34,427 bases of DNA from Deltaproteobacteria bacterium (GTDB lineage: Bacteria; Myxococcota_A; UBA796; GCA-2862545): positions 1 through 34,427 of the forward strand of contig JAFGVK010000070.1 of the NCBI GenBank assembly GCA_016938035.1, in the 5' to 3' direction. Every line of letters starts with the position of its first letter. The stretch's first letter is position 1. The notes under the pieces were generated by a model that searched no databases, was not told the DNA's origin, and was given only the letters and a program-made list of their open reading frames with translations. This document shows positions 15,545 to 23,420 of the stretch, piece by piece. A program made the translations under genes and the position numbers.

Positions 15545-15991
15545 ATGACACAGCACTTGATCGAGCCGTTTACAGAGGGTGCTCTGGAGATGCTCGTGAC
15601 CATGTTGGGGATCGAGGGGACCGTGGTCTCCGCCGATGAGGTCCCCAGGGCAGAGATCGCGGCGAGCATGCCCCTGGAGGGGCAGCCGGGGGGGCAGCTG
15701 CTCCTCGGGTTCTCTCACGAGGCCGCGACCCGGCTGGTGGGCGAGATGCTCGGGATGGAGCCCGATGAGCTAGAGGAGGACGACCTGGCCGACGGGATCG
15801 GTGAGATGGCCAACATCATCGCCGGCTTCGCCAAGACCCGCCTCTCTGAGGCGGGCGTCCACTTCAACCTCGCGCTCCCCGAGATCCTCGCCGGAGACGA
15901 GCTTGCCTCCCACATGGACGGCAAGAACGTGCTCCTCGGAAAGCTCCAGACCGAGTACGGCGATTTTGACGTCGCCGTCTGGTTCGCCTGA
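15545..15991 (+). CDS. cheX: CheX-like CheY-phosphatase
   Basis: A 148-aa CheX-family protein. The catalytic ExxN motif is Glu87-Met-Ala-Asn90 in DGIGEMANIIAGFAK, on the expected long helix. Family members dephosphorylate CheY-P with these two residues. The N-terminal IEPFTEGALEML and C-terminal FNLALPEILAGDE also fit. ATG 15545 has GGAG 9 nt upstream and gives the usual short N-terminus; ATG 15530 would add five residues and has no clear ribosome-binding site. It is separated from the HDOD gene by a short gap. Confidence 0.9.
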   Translation: MTQHLIEPFTEGALEMLVTMLGIEGTVVSADEVPRAEIAASMPLEGQPGGQLLLGFSHEAATRLVGEMLGMEPDELEEDDLADGIGEMANIIAGFAKTRLSEAGVHFNLALPEILAGDELASHMDGKNVLLGKLQTEYGDFDVAVWFA

Positions 15992-16033
15992 TCCGCTCTT
16001 TGACCCCCTCTCCATGCCCCGGAGGTGTTCCCT

Positions 16034-16945
16034 ATGCCCATGAACATCCTGATCGTCGACGACTCCAAGGCCATGCGTATGATCGTCCGAAAGACCCTGC
16101 GGCAGGCGGGCTTCGGTGCGCACAACTTCTTTATGGCTGGTGACGGGCTAGAGGCCCTGGAGATCGTCAAGACCACCCCCATGCACCTGATCCTCTCGGA
16201 CTGGAACATGCCGAACATGAACGGCATCGAGCTGCTCAAGGCGCTCCGCGACGCGAAGAGCAGGGTGGTGTTCGGCTTCGTCACCACCGAGGGCACGCCG
16301 GACATGCGGGCCAAGGCGATGGCCACAGGGGCGCAGTTCGTGATCGTCAAGCCCTTCACCGCCGAGCAATTTGAGGAGACGCTGGTGAGCGTCTTTAAGT
16401 CGGGCGGCGCGTCCTATGACCCCGGCGATCAGCAGAGCATCGTCCTGGGTAAGGAGCTGAACGGGGTGCTGGTCCCCACCGCCGAGTCGGTCGCCACGCT
16501 GCTCACCGCGGTGCTCAGCCGCAAGGTGGAGGCGGTGGAGTGGAAGAAGGGGGTGGACCTCACCGACAAGGTCTGCGTGGGCCTCTTCGAGAGCGACGAG
16601 CGGGGGCACGAGTGCGTCTGCGTCACCGACCTCCCCCTCGCCGCCTTCACCGGCGGGGCGCTGACGATGATCCACGCCGAGAGCATCCAGACCGAGCTCA
16701 AGACCATGCAGCTCTCTCAGGCGCTCAAGGACTCCATCGGTGAGATGTTCAACGTCTTCGCGCGGCTGTTCAACCTCCCCTCCGGGCGGAGGCTCAAGCT
16801 CGCAGAGGTGGCGATCGTCCCCTCCTCCTTCAGCCCGACGGTCCAGGCCTACCTGGAGAACCCCAAGGAGATCGCCCAGATGGTGGTGAACGTGCCCGGC
16901 TATGGGCGCGGCAAGCTCTCCGCCTACGTGGGCATCAACGAGTAG
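16034..16945 (+). CDS. Receiver domain fused to a CheX-like phosphatase domain
   Basis: A 303-aa two-domain protein. Residues 1-125 are a receiver with Asp9-Asp10, phospho-acceptor Asp56 (LSDWNMPNMNG), Thr84-Thr85 and Lys106. The C-terminal half (about 135-303) looks like a CheX domain: DSIGEMFNVFARLFN places Glu237 and Asn240 in the ExxN pattern, in the same helix context as the CheX encoded immediately upstream. It could be a self-regulated phosphate sink or a phosphatase controlled by its own receiver; this is inference. ATG 16034 is 8 nt after GGAGG (16021-16025); ATG 16040 is an alternative. Last gene of the operon. Confidence 0.85.
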   Translation: MPMNILIVDDSKAMRMIVRKTLRQAGFGAHNFFMAGDGLEALEIVKTTPMHLILSDWNMPNMNGIELLKALRDAKSRVVFGFVTTEGTPDMRAKAMATGAQFVIVKPFTAEQFEETLVSVFKSGGASYDPGDQQSIVLGKELNGVLVPTAESVATLLTAVLSRKVEAVEWKKGVDLTDKVCVGLFESDERGHECVCVTDLPLAAFTGGALTMIHAESIQTELKTMQLSQALKDSIGEMFNVFARLFNLPSGRRLKLAEVAIVPSSFSPTVQAYLENPKEIAQMVVNVPGYGRGKLSAYVGINE

Positions 16946-17057
16946 GGCGCTCGTCCTTGTGGCGCCCACCGGGGGGGCCCCGGCGGCGCTCGAGGGCGTG
17001 CCCGCCTCGGCGCCGCCACGGCGGGCCGGTCCCGCGGGTGCGACAGCTCCTTCATGT

Positions 17058-17088
17058 CCCTCTCGCCACAGTCCCTCTGGCGAGGGGG
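17058..17088 (+). terminator. Possible hairpin terminator after the che operon
   Basis: An 11-bp stem (17058-17068 with 17078-17088, one G-T pair) and a 9-nt loop lie about 110 bp after the last che gene. No U-tract follows, so intrinsic termination is uncertain. Confidence 0.4.
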
Positions 17089-17156
17089 CTCGCTGCGGCG
17101 CAGCGACCGCCTCCGGGCGTTGAGGGAGGCCGCGATTCCGCGGCTCACCACGCGAC

Positions 17157-17189
17157 GAGGCCCCCACCGAGCGCCTCGGAGGGGGCCTC
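17157..17189. terminator. Very stable GC hairpin downstream of dksA
   Basis: The stem has 14 base pairs (17157-17171 with 17175-17189), one internal A-A mismatch and a CGC loop. It lies 17 bp after the dksA stop on the minus strand, between the convergent che operon and dksA-mutH operon. Its position suggests a terminator, possibly bidirectional, but neither side has a U-tract. Confidence 0.55.
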
Positions 17190-17206
17190 TCGTCCGTGCG
17201 TGGGCG

Positions 17207-17617
17207 CTAGAAGCTGCGGCGCCTGGGGTGCTCCACCTGCTCTGCCTCGGTCTTGCAGTCGATGCACATGGTGGCCACAGGGCGCGCCTTGAGGCGGGCG
17301 TAGGAGATCGGCTCTCCACAGCTCTCGCACACCCCGTACTCGCCCTCCTCCATCCGGTGGAGCGCGTGGCGGATCTTCTGCAGCAGCTTGCGGTCGCGGT
17401 CCGCGAAGCGCAGCGTGAAGTCGCGGTTGGACTCGGACACCGCCAGATCGAGGGTGTCGGGGTCGTTGATCTGAGTCTCGGTGAGGGTGCTGACCGCGGA
17501 ACGGCTGTGGTCCAGGATGCTGTCAGCCTGTGACTTGAGGATGCCGTAGAGATCCTTCAACTCGTCATGGCTGAGGTACTCATCCGAGGGCAGGCTGTTG
17601 AGGGGCTTCTCAAACAT
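17207..17617 (-). CDS. dksA: DksA/TraR-family transcription factor
   Basis: A 136-aa DksA-like protein that binds the RNA polymerase secondary channel and, with ppGpp, modulates rRNA and biosynthetic promoters. The coiled-coil tip carries the functional DxxDxA motif (Asp54, Asp57, Ala59). The zinc finger has Cys97, Cys100, Cys118 and Cys121 (CESCGEP and CIDC). ATG 17617 gives a normal-length DksA; the long upstream open frame runs antisense-like through mutH and is not used. It lies 95 bp after mutH on the same strand and may have its own promoter in that gap. Confidence 0.93.
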   Translation of the reverse strand: MFEKPLNSLPSDEYLSHDELKDLYGILKSQADSILDHSRSAVSTLTETQINDPDTLDLAVSESNRDFTLRFADRDRKLLQKIRHALHRMEEGEYGVCESCGEPISYARLKARPVATMCIDCKTEAEQVEHPRRRSF

Positions 17618-17712
17618 GGTCCGCGCGTCTCCAACTAGAGGGGCGTCTAGGTATCGTCCCAAGTTGCCACGCACTTGAGGGGAGCACAAGGGGTCGGCGG
17701 AGATTCTCTCCC

Positions 17713-18399
17713 TTAGGGGACGGAAGCCGGCCTGCACCCCTCGGATGCGCGCCGGCTGAGAAATATCTGTCGGGTGAAGCGCTGGCGCAGGTAGAAGCCC
17801 AGCGGCGTGGTGCGCACCCACTCCCCCTCCTCGTCGAGGGCCCACACCCACTCCCCGCTGCGCGCCGCCTTCGGGCGGAGCTGTAGCGCCACCCCCTCTC
17901 TGGCGCTGATCCGGGCGAACGCCCCCTCTGCCACCTGCTCGGTGAGTGTGGCCCAGTCCGCGCGCAGCAGCGCCTCCTCCGCCGCGCTGGGGTGCCACAG
18001 GAGCGGGCAGCCCACTACTCGGCTCCCCGGCTCGCCTCTCCCGCGCACGGGGACCCACAGCACGCTGGCCAGCTTCTGCTGCACCAGAGAGCCCTCCCAG
18101 GGGCGCGACAGGCTCCCGTCTAGCGGCGCCACCGCCACCCAGGTGGAGGCGGTGGGGAGCCCCCCCTCGGTCACCGGGATCGTCTTCAGCTCTACCCCAG
18201 CCTCGGGAAAATCGGGCCCGTGGAAGCTGTTGGGGGCCACCCCCATCGCCAGCTCCACCACCTGGCCGATCCAGCCCTTGTTCCCGCGCAGGTCGGGCGG
18301 CACAGGGAGCCTCAGCCCTCGCGCCAGCTCGGCCAAGCTGCGGCCCGCTAGCCCCTGCGCCCGCAGGAGCAGCGCCCCCTCGTCCAGCGCCTCGCTCAC
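17713..18399 (-). CDS. mutH: DNA mismatch repair endonuclease MutH
   Basis: A 228-aa protein, within one residue of the E. coli MutH length (229). The active-site residues align at matching spacing: Glu49, Asp63, Glu70 and Lys72 (DFPEAGVELKTIP), corresponding to E. coli Glu56, Asp70, Glu77 and Lys79. GNKGWIG, KLASVLWVPV, PLLWHPS, QLRPKAA and the C-terminal LGFYLRQRFT are also conserved. It should nick the unmethylated strand of hemimethylated sites (GATC in E. coli) when activated by MutL. The start is GTG at 18399, overlapping the upstream gene's stop (GTGA). MutH is mainly known from Dam-containing Gammaproteobacteria, so this copy is noteworthy. Confidence 0.93.
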   Translation of the reverse strand: MSEALDEGALLLRAQGLAGRSLAELARGLRLPVPPDLRGNKGWIGQVVELAMGVAPNSFHGPDFPEAGVELKTIPVTEGGLPTASTWVAVAPLDGSLSRPWEGSLVQQKLASVLWVPVRGRGEPGSRVVGCPLLWHPSAAEEALLRADWATLTEQVAEGAFARISAREGVALQLRPKAARSGEWVWALDEEGEWVRTTPLGFYLRQRFTRQIFLSRRASEGCRPASVP

Positions 18400-18842
18400 C
18401 AGGAGAAGGAGGAGACCTGCCAGCGCTCTCCCACCTGGATGTGGGTGCTGGGGGAGGGCATCCGCTTCTCGCCGCAGAACAGGTAGACGGTCGTGGCCCC
18501 GCGATCGTCGGTCTTGCGGTTGGTCACCCACAGGGCGTCGCCCTCCTGCAGGCACTCGTGGGCGGTGCGGCTCGCGGCGGTCAGGTTGTAGCCCTTGAAT
18601 TCCTCGCGCGCCTGCGGGTCGACGGGGCAGCGGCTCTCGTGGCACCAGGTGGCGATCCAGGCGTCGAATTCCTTGGCCTGGATCATCTTCAGCGACTGGA
18701 GCACCGAGTCCTCCACCGTGCCCGCGGCGGGGGCCTTCACCACCTCCGCCTGGATCACCTGCCCCAAGGGGGTGCGGACCTCCACCGTGTCTTGGGCCAG
18801 GGCGGAGGTCATCAGGGCGAGGGCGAGGGCGAAGACAGTCAT
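18396..18842 (-). CDS. Small exported protein of unknown function
   Basis: A 148-aa protein with a clear signal peptide: MTVFALALALMTSALA before QDT. The mature part has four Cys (WCHESRC, HECL, FCGE) that could form two disulfides, and a sequence that looks like a small alpha+beta domain; QSLKMIQAKEFDAWIATWC resembles the helix of NTF2-like folds, but I am not confident. The ATG at 18842 has GGAAGG 5 nt upstream; a GTG two codons earlier is possible. The gene is translationally coupled to mutH although an exported protein has no obvious link to mismatch repair. Confidence 0.75.
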   Translation of the reverse strand: MTVFALALALMTSALAQDTVEVRTPLGQVIQAEVVKAPAAGTVEDSVLQSLKMIQAKEFDAWIATWCHESRCPVDPQAREEFKGYNLTAASRTAHECLQEGDALWVTNRKTDDRGATTVYLFCGEKRMPSPSTHIQVGERWQVSSFSW

Positions 18843-18956
18843 GGGCACCTTCCGGGTTGAGAGCAGGTTAGATCAGATCGGCCTCGTCTACCACAACCCC
18901 TGACGCGGCGATTCAGTTCAACCCGCGGCGGCAGCCGCGTGTAGGAGCGCGAGGGC

Positions 18957-19505
18957 GTGGGACCGGTACTCGCAGAGGTTCAGCTTGTCGATCAGGGCGT
19001 GGCGACCCTCACCCTGGTGATGGACGGCGCGGGGCTGCTGGTGGGGCGCGCCCCCGACGTGAACCTGCGCCTCCCCGACCCGCGCATCTCCGGGCGTCAC
19101 CTCGCGCTCTACTACGGCCCTGGGCGGCGCACCCTGATGGCCCAGGATCTGGGCAGCACCAACGGCACCTGGCTCCACGGCGAGCCGCTGGTGGGCCCCA
19201 CCCAGCTCCACGCGGGCGAGGAGCTGCTCCTCGGCCTGTCGAGGGTGCTGCGGGTGAACCTGATGACCGCCCCCCCACTAGAGGAGCAGGACCGCCCTCT
19301 CCAGCTCCTGGACCTCAGCGGTGGGATCGCCCACGCGCTCGAGGAGGTGGGGGGCGTCATCCTCCACCACCTGCCCCTACCGGAGCTCTCTTACACCGAC
19401 GAGGGGTTGGCCCTTGGCGAGGGGCCAGACAGGCTGCTGCTCTCGGTGGGCGAGCCCTTCCGTTGGGGCGGGAGGCTCTACCTCGTCCGCGAGCTGGCCG
19501 GCTAG
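18957..19505 (+). CDS. FHA-domain protein
   Basis: A 182-aa protein with an N-terminal forkhead-associated domain (about 20-95), which binds phosphothreonine peptides. The conserved residues are present: Gly30-Arg31 (VGRAPD), Ser45 and His48 (RISGRHLAL), and LGSTNGTW (65-72). The C-terminal 80 residues form a separate region I do not recognise, ending in a hydrophobic strand-rich segment. The start is GTG with AGGAG 9 nt upstream. It is divergent from the exported-protein/mutH unit and converges on mltG with a gap of only 6 bp. No Ser/Thr kinase gene is in the window. Confidence 0.85.
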   Translation: MGPVLAEVQLVDQGVATLTLVMDGAGLLVGRAPDVNLRLPDPRISGRHLALYYGPGRRTLMAQDLGSTNGTWLHGEPLVGPTQLHAGEELLLGLSRVLRVNLMTAPPLEEQDRPLQLLDLSGGIAHALEEVGGVILHHLPLPELSYTDEGLALGEGPDRLLLSVGEPFRWGGRLYLVRELAG

Positions 19506-19511
19506 CGGCCC

Positions 19512-20483
19512 CTACCAGACGTCGTACTTGCGCCGCAGGGCGTCGTGCTCGTCCCCGTTGCGGGAGGGGTGCAGCACCCCCTGCGCGTCGTGCAGGTAGA
19601 ACCAGTACTCGGAGGGGGTGGGGCGGAGCGAGGCCTCGAGCGAGGACACGGTGGGGTTCCCGATCGCGGTGGGGGGCAGCCCCTTCAGGTGGCGGGTGTT
19701 GTAGGGGTGGGTCTCGTCGCGCAGGTTGCGGAGGAAGGCGGCCCGGTCGTTCCACTCGGGCAGGTCGTAGCGCGAGGTGGCGTCCACCCCCAGCTGCCAG
19801 CCTCTGTCAACCCGCTTCCAGAGGATGCCCGCCACCAGCGGCCGGTTGGTGGGCGAGGGCTCCTCCCGCTCCAGCATCGAGGCCATCACCACGATCGCGT
19901 GCAGCCCACGCCCCTTGTCTACCTCCCCGCGGTGCGTGTCGAGGAAGCGCTCCTTGAAGGTCTGGAGCTGGCGCTCGATCAGGCGCTCGGCCGAGAAGGA
20001 GCGGGCAGAGACCGCGTAGGTCTCCGGGTAGAGGTAGCCCTCGAGGGTGGGGGAGGTGACGGCGAAGGGCAGGTCTACCCCCTTCGACTCGGCCAGGGCC
20101 TTGTAGCTCCCCGCCTCGATCCACCCCTTGGCGGTCAGCGCCGCGTCGATGTCTCGGATCCGCCACCCCTCCACCACCGTGAACGGCACGTCGTCCGAGA
20201 GGGGCGCCCCGCACAGGGTCGCCAGCACCTCATGCATCGACATCGAGCGGCGCACCTCGAAGCGCCCCGCCTTCAGGCAGGAGGCGTCCTCGCCCCGCAG
20301 GAAGAGCTTCCACTGGAGCTCGCTCGGCGCCAGCCCCTCCGACACCATCACCGGGCCCAGGCCCCCCGCGGTGGAGCCCTTGGGCACCTCAAAGACGAAG
20401 GGCGTGTCGTCGCCGGGCCTCACGGGGGCGTCAGGGTCCACGCAGCCGGTGAACAGGGCGAGGGCGAGCAGCGCGAGTCGCAT
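19512..20483 (-). CDS. mltG: Endolytic murein transglycosylase MltG, predicted lipoprotein
   Basis: A 323-aa YceG/MltG-family enzyme that cleaves nascent peptidoglycan strands. After an N-terminal LysM-like part (FEVPKGSTAGGL...), the catalytic domain has SPTLEGYLYPETY (about 144-156), the catalytic glutamate in MASMLEREE (Glu205 by alignment with E. coli Glu218), LGVDATSRYDL and YNTRHLKGLPPTAIGNP. The E. coli protein has a membrane helix. Here MRLALLALALFTGC suggests a lipoprotein signal with Cys14, although the -3 residue is Phe, so the lipobox is imperfect. It is divergent from dapC. Confidence 0.92.
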   Translation of the reverse strand: MRLALLALALFTGCVDPDAPVRPGDDTPFVFEVPKGSTAGGLGPVMVSEGLAPSELQWKLFLRGEDASCLKAGRFEVRRSMSMHEVLATLCGAPLSDDVPFTVVEGWRIRDIDAALTAKGWIEAGSYKALAESKGVDLPFAVTSPTLEGYLYPETYAVSARSFSAERLIERQLQTFKERFLDTHRGEVDKGRGLHAIVVMASMLEREEPSPTNRPLVAGILWKRVDRGWQLGVDATSRYDLPEWNDRAAFLRNLRDETHPYNTRHLKGLPPTAIGNPTVSSLEASLRPTPSEYWFYLHDAQGVLHPSRNGDEHDALRRKYDVW

Positions 20484-20621
20484 GGGCTATCCTGGGCGAG
20501 GGGAGTGGACAGCTAACGCCCCGGCCGGCCCGCGCCCACAGGGCCCGAACCGGTCGGCGCCCCTCGTGCTCAGGGCCGCGGTCGATTATCGTTGCGCCTC
20601 CCCCACCAGAGATCCGCCCCT

Positions 20622-21767
20622 ATGTTCAACCCCATCCTCGAGCGCCTCGACCCCTACCCCACCTCCACCCTCCAGCTGTGGCGAGAGGAGGCGCGCGCCA
20701 GGGGGCTGACGGTGTGGGACCTGGGGGTGGGGGATCCCCCCACCCTGCTCCACCCTGGGGCCAGGGCCGCCTTCCTCGACGCGGTGCCCACCGCCGCGAG
20801 CTACCCCCGGCAGGGCCCCGCCGTCGCGGCGAGGGCGGCGGCAGCGGGCTTCTTGCGCCGCCGCTACGGTGCCCAGCTGGACCCAGAGGCCCAGGTGGTG
20901 CTCACCACCGGCTCCAAGGAGGCCAGCGTCCTGGTGCCGCTCCTGGCGGTGGACCGCGACAGCCCGCGCCGGGGGGTGTTGGTGCCAGTGCCGGGCTACG
21001 CCGCCGCCCTGCGGGGGGCGGTGCTCGCGGGGGCGGAGCTGATCCCCGTCCCCCTCCAGCCCCCCCATTTCACCCCCAGGGTGTGGGAGCTGCCCGAGGC
21101 GGTGCTCTCCAGGGCGGCGGTGCTGTGGATCAACAGCCCCCACAACCCCACCGGGGCGGTGATGTCCCGCGAGGACCTCGCCCGCACCGCGGCGGTCTGC
21201 GGGGAGCGCGGGATCCTCCTCGCGTCGGACGAGCTCTACGCGGACCTCTACCAGGGGGAGCCCCCCGCGGGGGTGCTCGAGGTCGCCGAGCGCGGGGTCC
21301 TCGCGGTGCACTCGCTCTCCAAGCGGGCGGGCTTCACCGCCCTCGGCGCGGGCTGTGTCGCGGGCGCCGCCGAGGTGATCGCCCGCTACCGCAAGCTGCG
21401 CGACGCCTACGGCGCGGCGCCCTCCGACATGGTCAACGCCGCCGCCGCGGTGGCCTGGGCCGACGACGCCCACCCCGCCGAGGCGCGGCAGGTCCACGCC
21501 AGGCGCAGGGCGGCGCTCCAGGAGGGGCTGGAGGCGCTGGGCCTGGAGGTGCTCCGCACCGGCGCCACCTTCTACCTGTGGGTGAGGGCGCCCGCGCCCC
21601 ACGACGGCCTGAGCTGGGCCAGGGCCCTCGCCGCCCGCGGGGTGCTGGTGCAGGCTGGCGCTTGGTTCGGCGCCCTGGGCGAGGCCCGCCGCTGGGTGCG
21701 CTTCGCCGCGGTGCTCGAGGACTATCAACAGGCCCTGGCGGTGATCCAGGGCGAACTGGAGGCGTGA
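20622..21767 (+). CDS. dapC: Aminotransferase, probable succinyldiaminopimelate aminotransferase DapC
   Basis: A 381-aa fold-type I PLP enzyme. NSPHNPTGAV (171-180), SDELYADLY (202-210) and the Schiff-base lysine Lys234 in HSLSKRAGF are clear. Start MFNPILERLDPYP and VWDLGVGDPP match the DapC/aspartate aminotransferase-like group. The immediate overlap with dapD (TGATG) makes N-succinyl-LL-DAP aminotransferase the most likely role, in lysine and meso-DAP synthesis. The ATG at 20622 is preferred over an in-frame start 30 nt upstream, although its ribosome-binding site is weak. The specific substrate is inferred from context. Confidence 0.88.
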   Translation: MFNPILERLDPYPTSTLQLWREEARARGLTVWDLGVGDPPTLLHPGARAAFLDAVPTAASYPRQGPAVAARAAAAGFLRRRYGAQLDPEAQVVLTTGSKEASVLVPLLAVDRDSPRRGVLVPVPGYAAALRGAVLAGAELIPVPLQPPHFTPRVWELPEAVLSRAAVLWINSPHNPTGAVMSREDLARTAAVCGERGILLASDELYADLYQGEPPAGVLEVAERGVLAVHSLSKRAGFTALGAGCVAGAAEVIARYRKLRDAYGAAPSDMVNAAAAVAWADDAHPAEARQVHARRRAALQEGLEALGLEVLRTGATFYLWVRAPAPHDGLSWARALAARGVLVQAGAWFGALGEARRWVRFAAVLEDYQQALAVIQGELEA

Positions 21768-22564
21768 TGGAAGCGCTCAAGGCGCGGATCGAGCGGTCCT
21801 GGGCTGGCGAGATCGACGAGGACGCGGTGCACGAGGTGCTCGACCTCCTCGACCGGGGCGCCCTGCGCCTCGCCACCAAGGAGGACGGCGCCTGGGTCAC
21901 CCACCCCTGGGTAGGCCAGGCGATCCTGCTCTACTTCCGCATCGCGCCGATGCGCGAGGGGAGCTACGGCGACTACCTGTACCACGACAAGATCCCCCTC
22001 AAGACCCGCCTGGTCGAGCAGGGGGTGCGGGTGGTACCCCCCGGGACGGTGCGCTACGGCGCCTTCCTGGAGCGGGGCTGCGTGGTCATGCCGGGCTACG
22101 TCAACCTGGGCGCATGGGTCGGCGCGGGCACCATGGTCGACACCTGGGCTACGGTGGGCTCTGGAGCGCAGATCGGGCGCGGCGTCCACCTCTCGGGGGG
22201 GGTGGGCATCGGCGGGGTGCTGGAGCCCCCTGGGGCGAGGCCCGTGATCGTGGAGGACGGCTGCTTCATCGGCTCCCGCTGCGTGGTGGTCGAGGGGGTG
22301 GTGGTCGAGGAGGAGGCGGTGCTCGGCGCGGGCACCGTCATCACGGCCTCCACCCCGATCATCGACGTGACCGGGCCGGAGGAGGTGATCTACAAGGGCA
22401 GGGTCCCCGCCCGCTCAGTGGTGGTGCCGGGCACCCGCCCCAAGCGCTTCCCCGCCGGGGAGTACAGCCTGCCGGTGGCCCTGATCATCGGTCGCAGGAC
22501 CGCCTCGACCGACCGGAAGACCAGCCTCAACGACGTGCTGCGTGAGTTCGCGCTCCCCGTCTGA
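21767..22564 (+). CDS. dapD: Tetrahydrodipicolinate N-succinyltransferase DapD
   Basis: A 265-aa enzyme (E. coli 274 aa) that succinylates tetrahydrodipicolinate with succinyl-CoA. The left-handed beta-helix is visible as hexapeptide-type turns from about 85 to 210 (GAFLERGCVVMPGYVNLGAW, VDTWATVGSGAQIGRGVHLSGGVGIGGVLEP). Active-site elements EDGCFIGSR and the C-terminal GRRTASTDRKTSLNDVLR are conserved. GGAGG lies 4 nt before the ATG, and the start shares a base with the dapC stop. A longer open frame through dapC in another phase is a shadow. Confidence 0.96.
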   Translation: MEALKARIERSWAGEIDEDAVHEVLDLLDRGALRLATKEDGAWVTHPWVGQAILLYFRIAPMREGSYGDYLYHDKIPLKTRLVEQGVRVVPPGTVRYGAFLERGCVVMPGYVNLGAWVGAGTMVDTWATVGSGAQIGRGVHLSGGVGIGGVLEPPGARPVIVEDGCFIGSRCVVVEGVVVEEEAVLGAGTVITASTPIIDVTGPEEVIYKGRVPARSVVVPGTRPKRFPAGEYSLPVALIIGRRTASTDRKTSLNDVLREFALPV

Positions 22565-23270
22565 GCGCCTGGACCTCACCGCTCCCGCGCCGATCCCGGC
22601 GACCTGGGGGCTGGTGGCGCTGACCGGCGCGGTGCACCTCCTGACGGGGCTGATCGCCTGGGAGCGCGGTCAGGCCGGGCTGTTCGCGGCGCTGGTGCTC
22701 GACCGCAGCCCGGTGCTGCGCGCGTCGGTGGGAGGGCAGGTGGCCTCGCTGGTCGACGCGGGGCAGTGGTGGCGCCTGGTGAGCTCGGTGCTGCTCCACG
22801 GGGACCTGGGCCACCTGGGGGTGAACCTGGTCTCCCTGTGGGTGCTGGGGCGCCTGCTGGAGCCGCTGCTGGGGAGCGTCCGCTGGCTCGGCTGGTTCTT
22901 TCTGGGGGGGGTGGGGGCCTCGATCGGCTCGCACCTCGCGGGGGTGGAGGCCTCGGACGGGGGCAGCGGCGGGGCCTTTGCCCTGCTCGGCGCGGCGGCG
23001 GTGCTCGGCTGGCGGCTCCGCGACCAGCTCGACGAGGACGACGCCTGGATGATGGGCCCGGTGCTCTGGGGCTTCATCGCCCTCAACCTCGTGCTCTCGG
23101 TGGTGCTCCCCTGGATCGACGCCACCGGGCACGCGGTGGGGCTGGGGGTGGGGCTGCTGCTGGGCGCGCTCGCGCGGCGCCCGGGGCAGGTGGCGCCTCG
23201 CGGAACGGTCGCCCTGTGGGGGCTCTGGCTGGGGGCCTGTGCGGTCGCCCTGGGGTTCTGGGTTCGCTGA
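22542..23270 (+). CDS. Rhomboid-family intramembrane serine protease
   Basis: A 242-aa polytopic membrane protein starting at GTG and overlapping dapD by 23 nt. The rhomboid catalytic set is present: HLGVN (His91, Asn95) in the second helix, GGSGGAFALLG with nucleophile Ser142, and ATGHAVG with His197. About six hydrophobic helices are readable (23-45, 90-110, 114-133, 143-156, 172-190, 196-210, then a last helix at 218-240). Substrates are unknown. The coupling to dapC-dapD is probably positional rather than functional. Confidence 0.88.
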   Translation: MSSRSPSERLDLTAPAPIPATWGLVALTGAVHLLTGLIAWERGQAGLFAALVLDRSPVLRASVGGQVASLVDAGQWWRLVSSVLLHGDLGHLGVNLVSLWVLGRLLEPLLGSVRWLGWFFLGGVGASIGSHLAGVEASDGGSGGAFALLGAAAVLGWRLRDQLDEDDAWMMGPVLWGFIALNLVLSVVLPWIDATGHAVGLGVGLLLGALARRPGQVAPRGTVALWGLWLGACAVALGFWVR

Positions 23271-23420
23271 CTGCGGGGTTCACCTGGCCGGCGGTGCGGC
23301 CTGGGGCGCGCGGGCCACCCCAGGCCCCCGCGGGGCGTGGGGGGGGGCGCCCGGCCGGGTTGAGCAGGTCCGCCGACCGCGCGCGCCCGGCTCGTGGCGC
23401 GTCCGGCGCCCAACACAGGA

